Assembly (NCBI GenBank): GCA_964447925.1
Contig: CAYUUP010000093.1
Location: 1-5,818 of the forward strand
Length of the DNA: 5,818 nucleotides
Source: CAYUUP01 sp964447925
GTDB taxonomy: Bacteria; Bacillota; Clostridia; Oscillospirales; Oscillospiraceae
Direction of reading: 5' to 3'
Shown piece after piece: positions 4,777 through 5,818 of this stretch (its first letter is position 1; every line of letters begins with the position of its first letter). The translations under genes and the position numbers were made by a program. The notes under the pieces are model-generated. The model did no database searches. It was given only the letters and a program-made list of their open reading frames with translations, and was not told where the DNA came from.

Positions 4777-5818
4777 ATGAGCAATTATAAATTTGAGACT
4801 CTTCAGCTCCATGTTGGACAAGAACAGCCCGACCCCGCTACCGACTCCCGTGCGGTACCCATCTACGCCACCACCTCCTATGTCTTTCACAATTCCGCCC
4901 ACGCCGCTGCTCGCTTTGGCCTGACAGATGCCGGAAATATCTATGGCAGATTGACCAACTCCACACAGGACGTCTTTGAAAAGCGCATTGCCGCGCTGGA
5001 GGGCGGCGTTGCCGCGCTGGCCACTGCCTCTGGGGCTGCGGCGATTACCTATACGATACAGGCCCTGGCCGTGGCAGGAGAACACATTGTCTCTCAGAAA
5101 ACCATTTACGGCGGAAGCTATAACCTGCTGGCCCACACTCTGCCCCTCTACGGCATCACCTCCACCTTTGTGGATGTGCATAATCTGGATGAGGTGGAGG
5201 CCGCCATTCAGGAGAACACCAAGGCTATCTTCATCGAAACCCTGGGCAACCCCAACTCCGATATCCCTGACATCGACGCGATCGCCGCCATCGCCCACAA
5301 GCACGGTCTGCCCCTGGCCATCGACAACACCTTCGGCACCCCGTACCTCATCCGGCCCATCGAGCATGGCGCGGACATTGTGCTTCATTCGGCTACCAAG
5401 TTCATCGGCGGCCATGGCACTACGTTGGGCGGCGTCATCGTGGACGGCGGCACGTTTGACTGGGCCGCCTCCGGCCGGTATCCCTGGATATCCGAGCCAA
5501 ACCCAAGTTATCACGGCGTCAAGTTCACCGAGGCAGCCGGGAAGGCCGCTTTCGCCACCTATATCCGGGCCATCCTCCTGCGGGACACCGGCTCCACTAT
5601 CAGCCCTTTCGCCGCTTTCCTGCTGCTCCAGGGCACCGAGACACTGTCCCTGCGCCTGGAGCGCCACGCGGAGAACACCAAGAAGGTGGTGGAATATCTG
5701 TCCAAGCATCCCCTGGTGGAAAAGGTCAACCATCCCTCGCTCCCCGACCATCCCGACCACGCCCTGTATGAGAAGTATTTCCCCAACGGCGGCGCGTCGA
5801 TCTTTACCTTTGAGATCA
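4777..5818 (+). CDS. metY: O-acetylhomoserine sulfhydrylase (MetY type), C-terminus cut by the window
   Basis: A PLP-dependent Cys/Met-metabolism enzyme; the 347 residues present are most of a family length of about 430. It is expected to join O-acetylhomoserine with sulfide to make homocysteine, the direct sulfhydrylation route to methionine, in the cytoplasm. Seen directly: the N-terminal FETLQLHVGQEQPDPATDSR, YGRLTNST (56-63), the glycine/alanine-rich ALEGGVAALATASGAAA segment, AIDNTFGTPYL (181-191) with the PLP-ring aspartate D183, and HSATKFIGGHGT (204-215) with the Schiff-base lysine K208. These match O-acetylhomoserine (thiol)-lyases better than cystathionine gamma-synthases; the insert around 224-250 (WAASGRYPWISEPNPSYHG) is also typical. 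The ATG has AAAGAGGT (4762-4769) seven bases upstream. Expression probably depends on the promoter at 4430, the palindrome at 4470 and the leader attenuator. No frameshift or missing key residue is seen in the part present. Confidence 0.94.
   Translation, partial: MSNYKFETLQLHVGQEQPDPATDSRAVPIYATTSYVFHNSAHAAARFGLTDAGNIYGRLTNSTQDVFEKRIAALEGGVAALATASGAAAITYTIQALAVAGEHIVSQKTIYGGSYNLLAHTLPLYGITSTFVDVHNLDEVEAAIQENTKAIFIETLGNPNSDIPDIDAIAAIAHKHGLPLAIDNTFGTPYLIRPIEHGADIVLHSATKFIGGHGTTLGGVIVDGGTFDWAASGRYPWISEPNPSYHGVKFTEAAGKAAFATYIRAILLRDTGSTISPFAAFLLLQGTETLSLRLERHAENTKKVVEYLSKHPLVEKVNHPSLPDHPDHALYEKYFPNGGASIFTFEI

Noticed and set aside
4474..5760. A 428-codon open frame on the minus strand across metY
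   Set aside because: It lies opposite a clearly recognisable enzyme, has low-complexity Gly/Val-rich composition with no known motif, and runs across the metY promoter leader. It is an antisense shadow of GC-rich coding DNA.

Overview
The window looks like a moderately GC-rich Bacillota genome, most probably Clostridia and perhaps Oscillospiraceae. This rests on the strong Shine-Dalgarno (SD) sequences, the consensus sigma-A promoters (two with extended -10 elements), a tyrosine T-box riboswitch and the protein types. The assignment is inferred from style, not from a database search.

Layout. (1) Positions 1-1386, minus strand: a consensus promoter, a T-box leader with a UAC (Tyr) specifier and a classic terminator, a ten-helix DMT/EamA-type permease, and 12 nt later the start of tyrS (tyrosyl-tRNA synthetase), cut by the window edge. 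The two genes form one tyrosine-sensing operon. (2) Positions 1416-3665, plus strand: ftsH, transcribed divergently from its own promoter, a complete membrane AAA+ zinc protease with a TTG start. (3) Positions 3746-3794: a perfect 22-bp hairpin that probably terminates both ftsH and the convergent minus-strand remnant. (4) Positions 3823-4436, minus strand: a decayed gene. Its distal part resembles cytidylate-kinase-like proteins. It has an in-frame stop, a probable frameshift, no P-loop and a missing C-terminus. (5) Positions 4430-5818, plus strand: a perfect TTGACA-N17-TATAAT promoter, a 9-bp palindrome at the transcript start, a 40-codon leader ORF, an intrinsic terminator, and then an O-acetylhomoserine sulfhydrylase gene (metY type) that runs off the window.

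The most interesting region is 4430-4776. A segment inside the leader ORF (4593-4603) can form an 11-bp helix with 4684-4694. That helix would destroy the terminator in front of metY. A Cys codon lies just upstream, at the distance a stalled ribosome would need to leave the segment free. This suggests translation-coupled attenuation of a sulfur-assimilation gene, possibly sensing cysteine, with a possible repressor site at the start of the transcript.

The T-box operon is the second point of interest. A permease sits between the tyrosine sensor and tyrS. It has no ATG, GTG or TTG start downstream of the terminator, although an SD-like AGGGGGTG lies inside the terminator's 3' arm, in front of an ATT codon.
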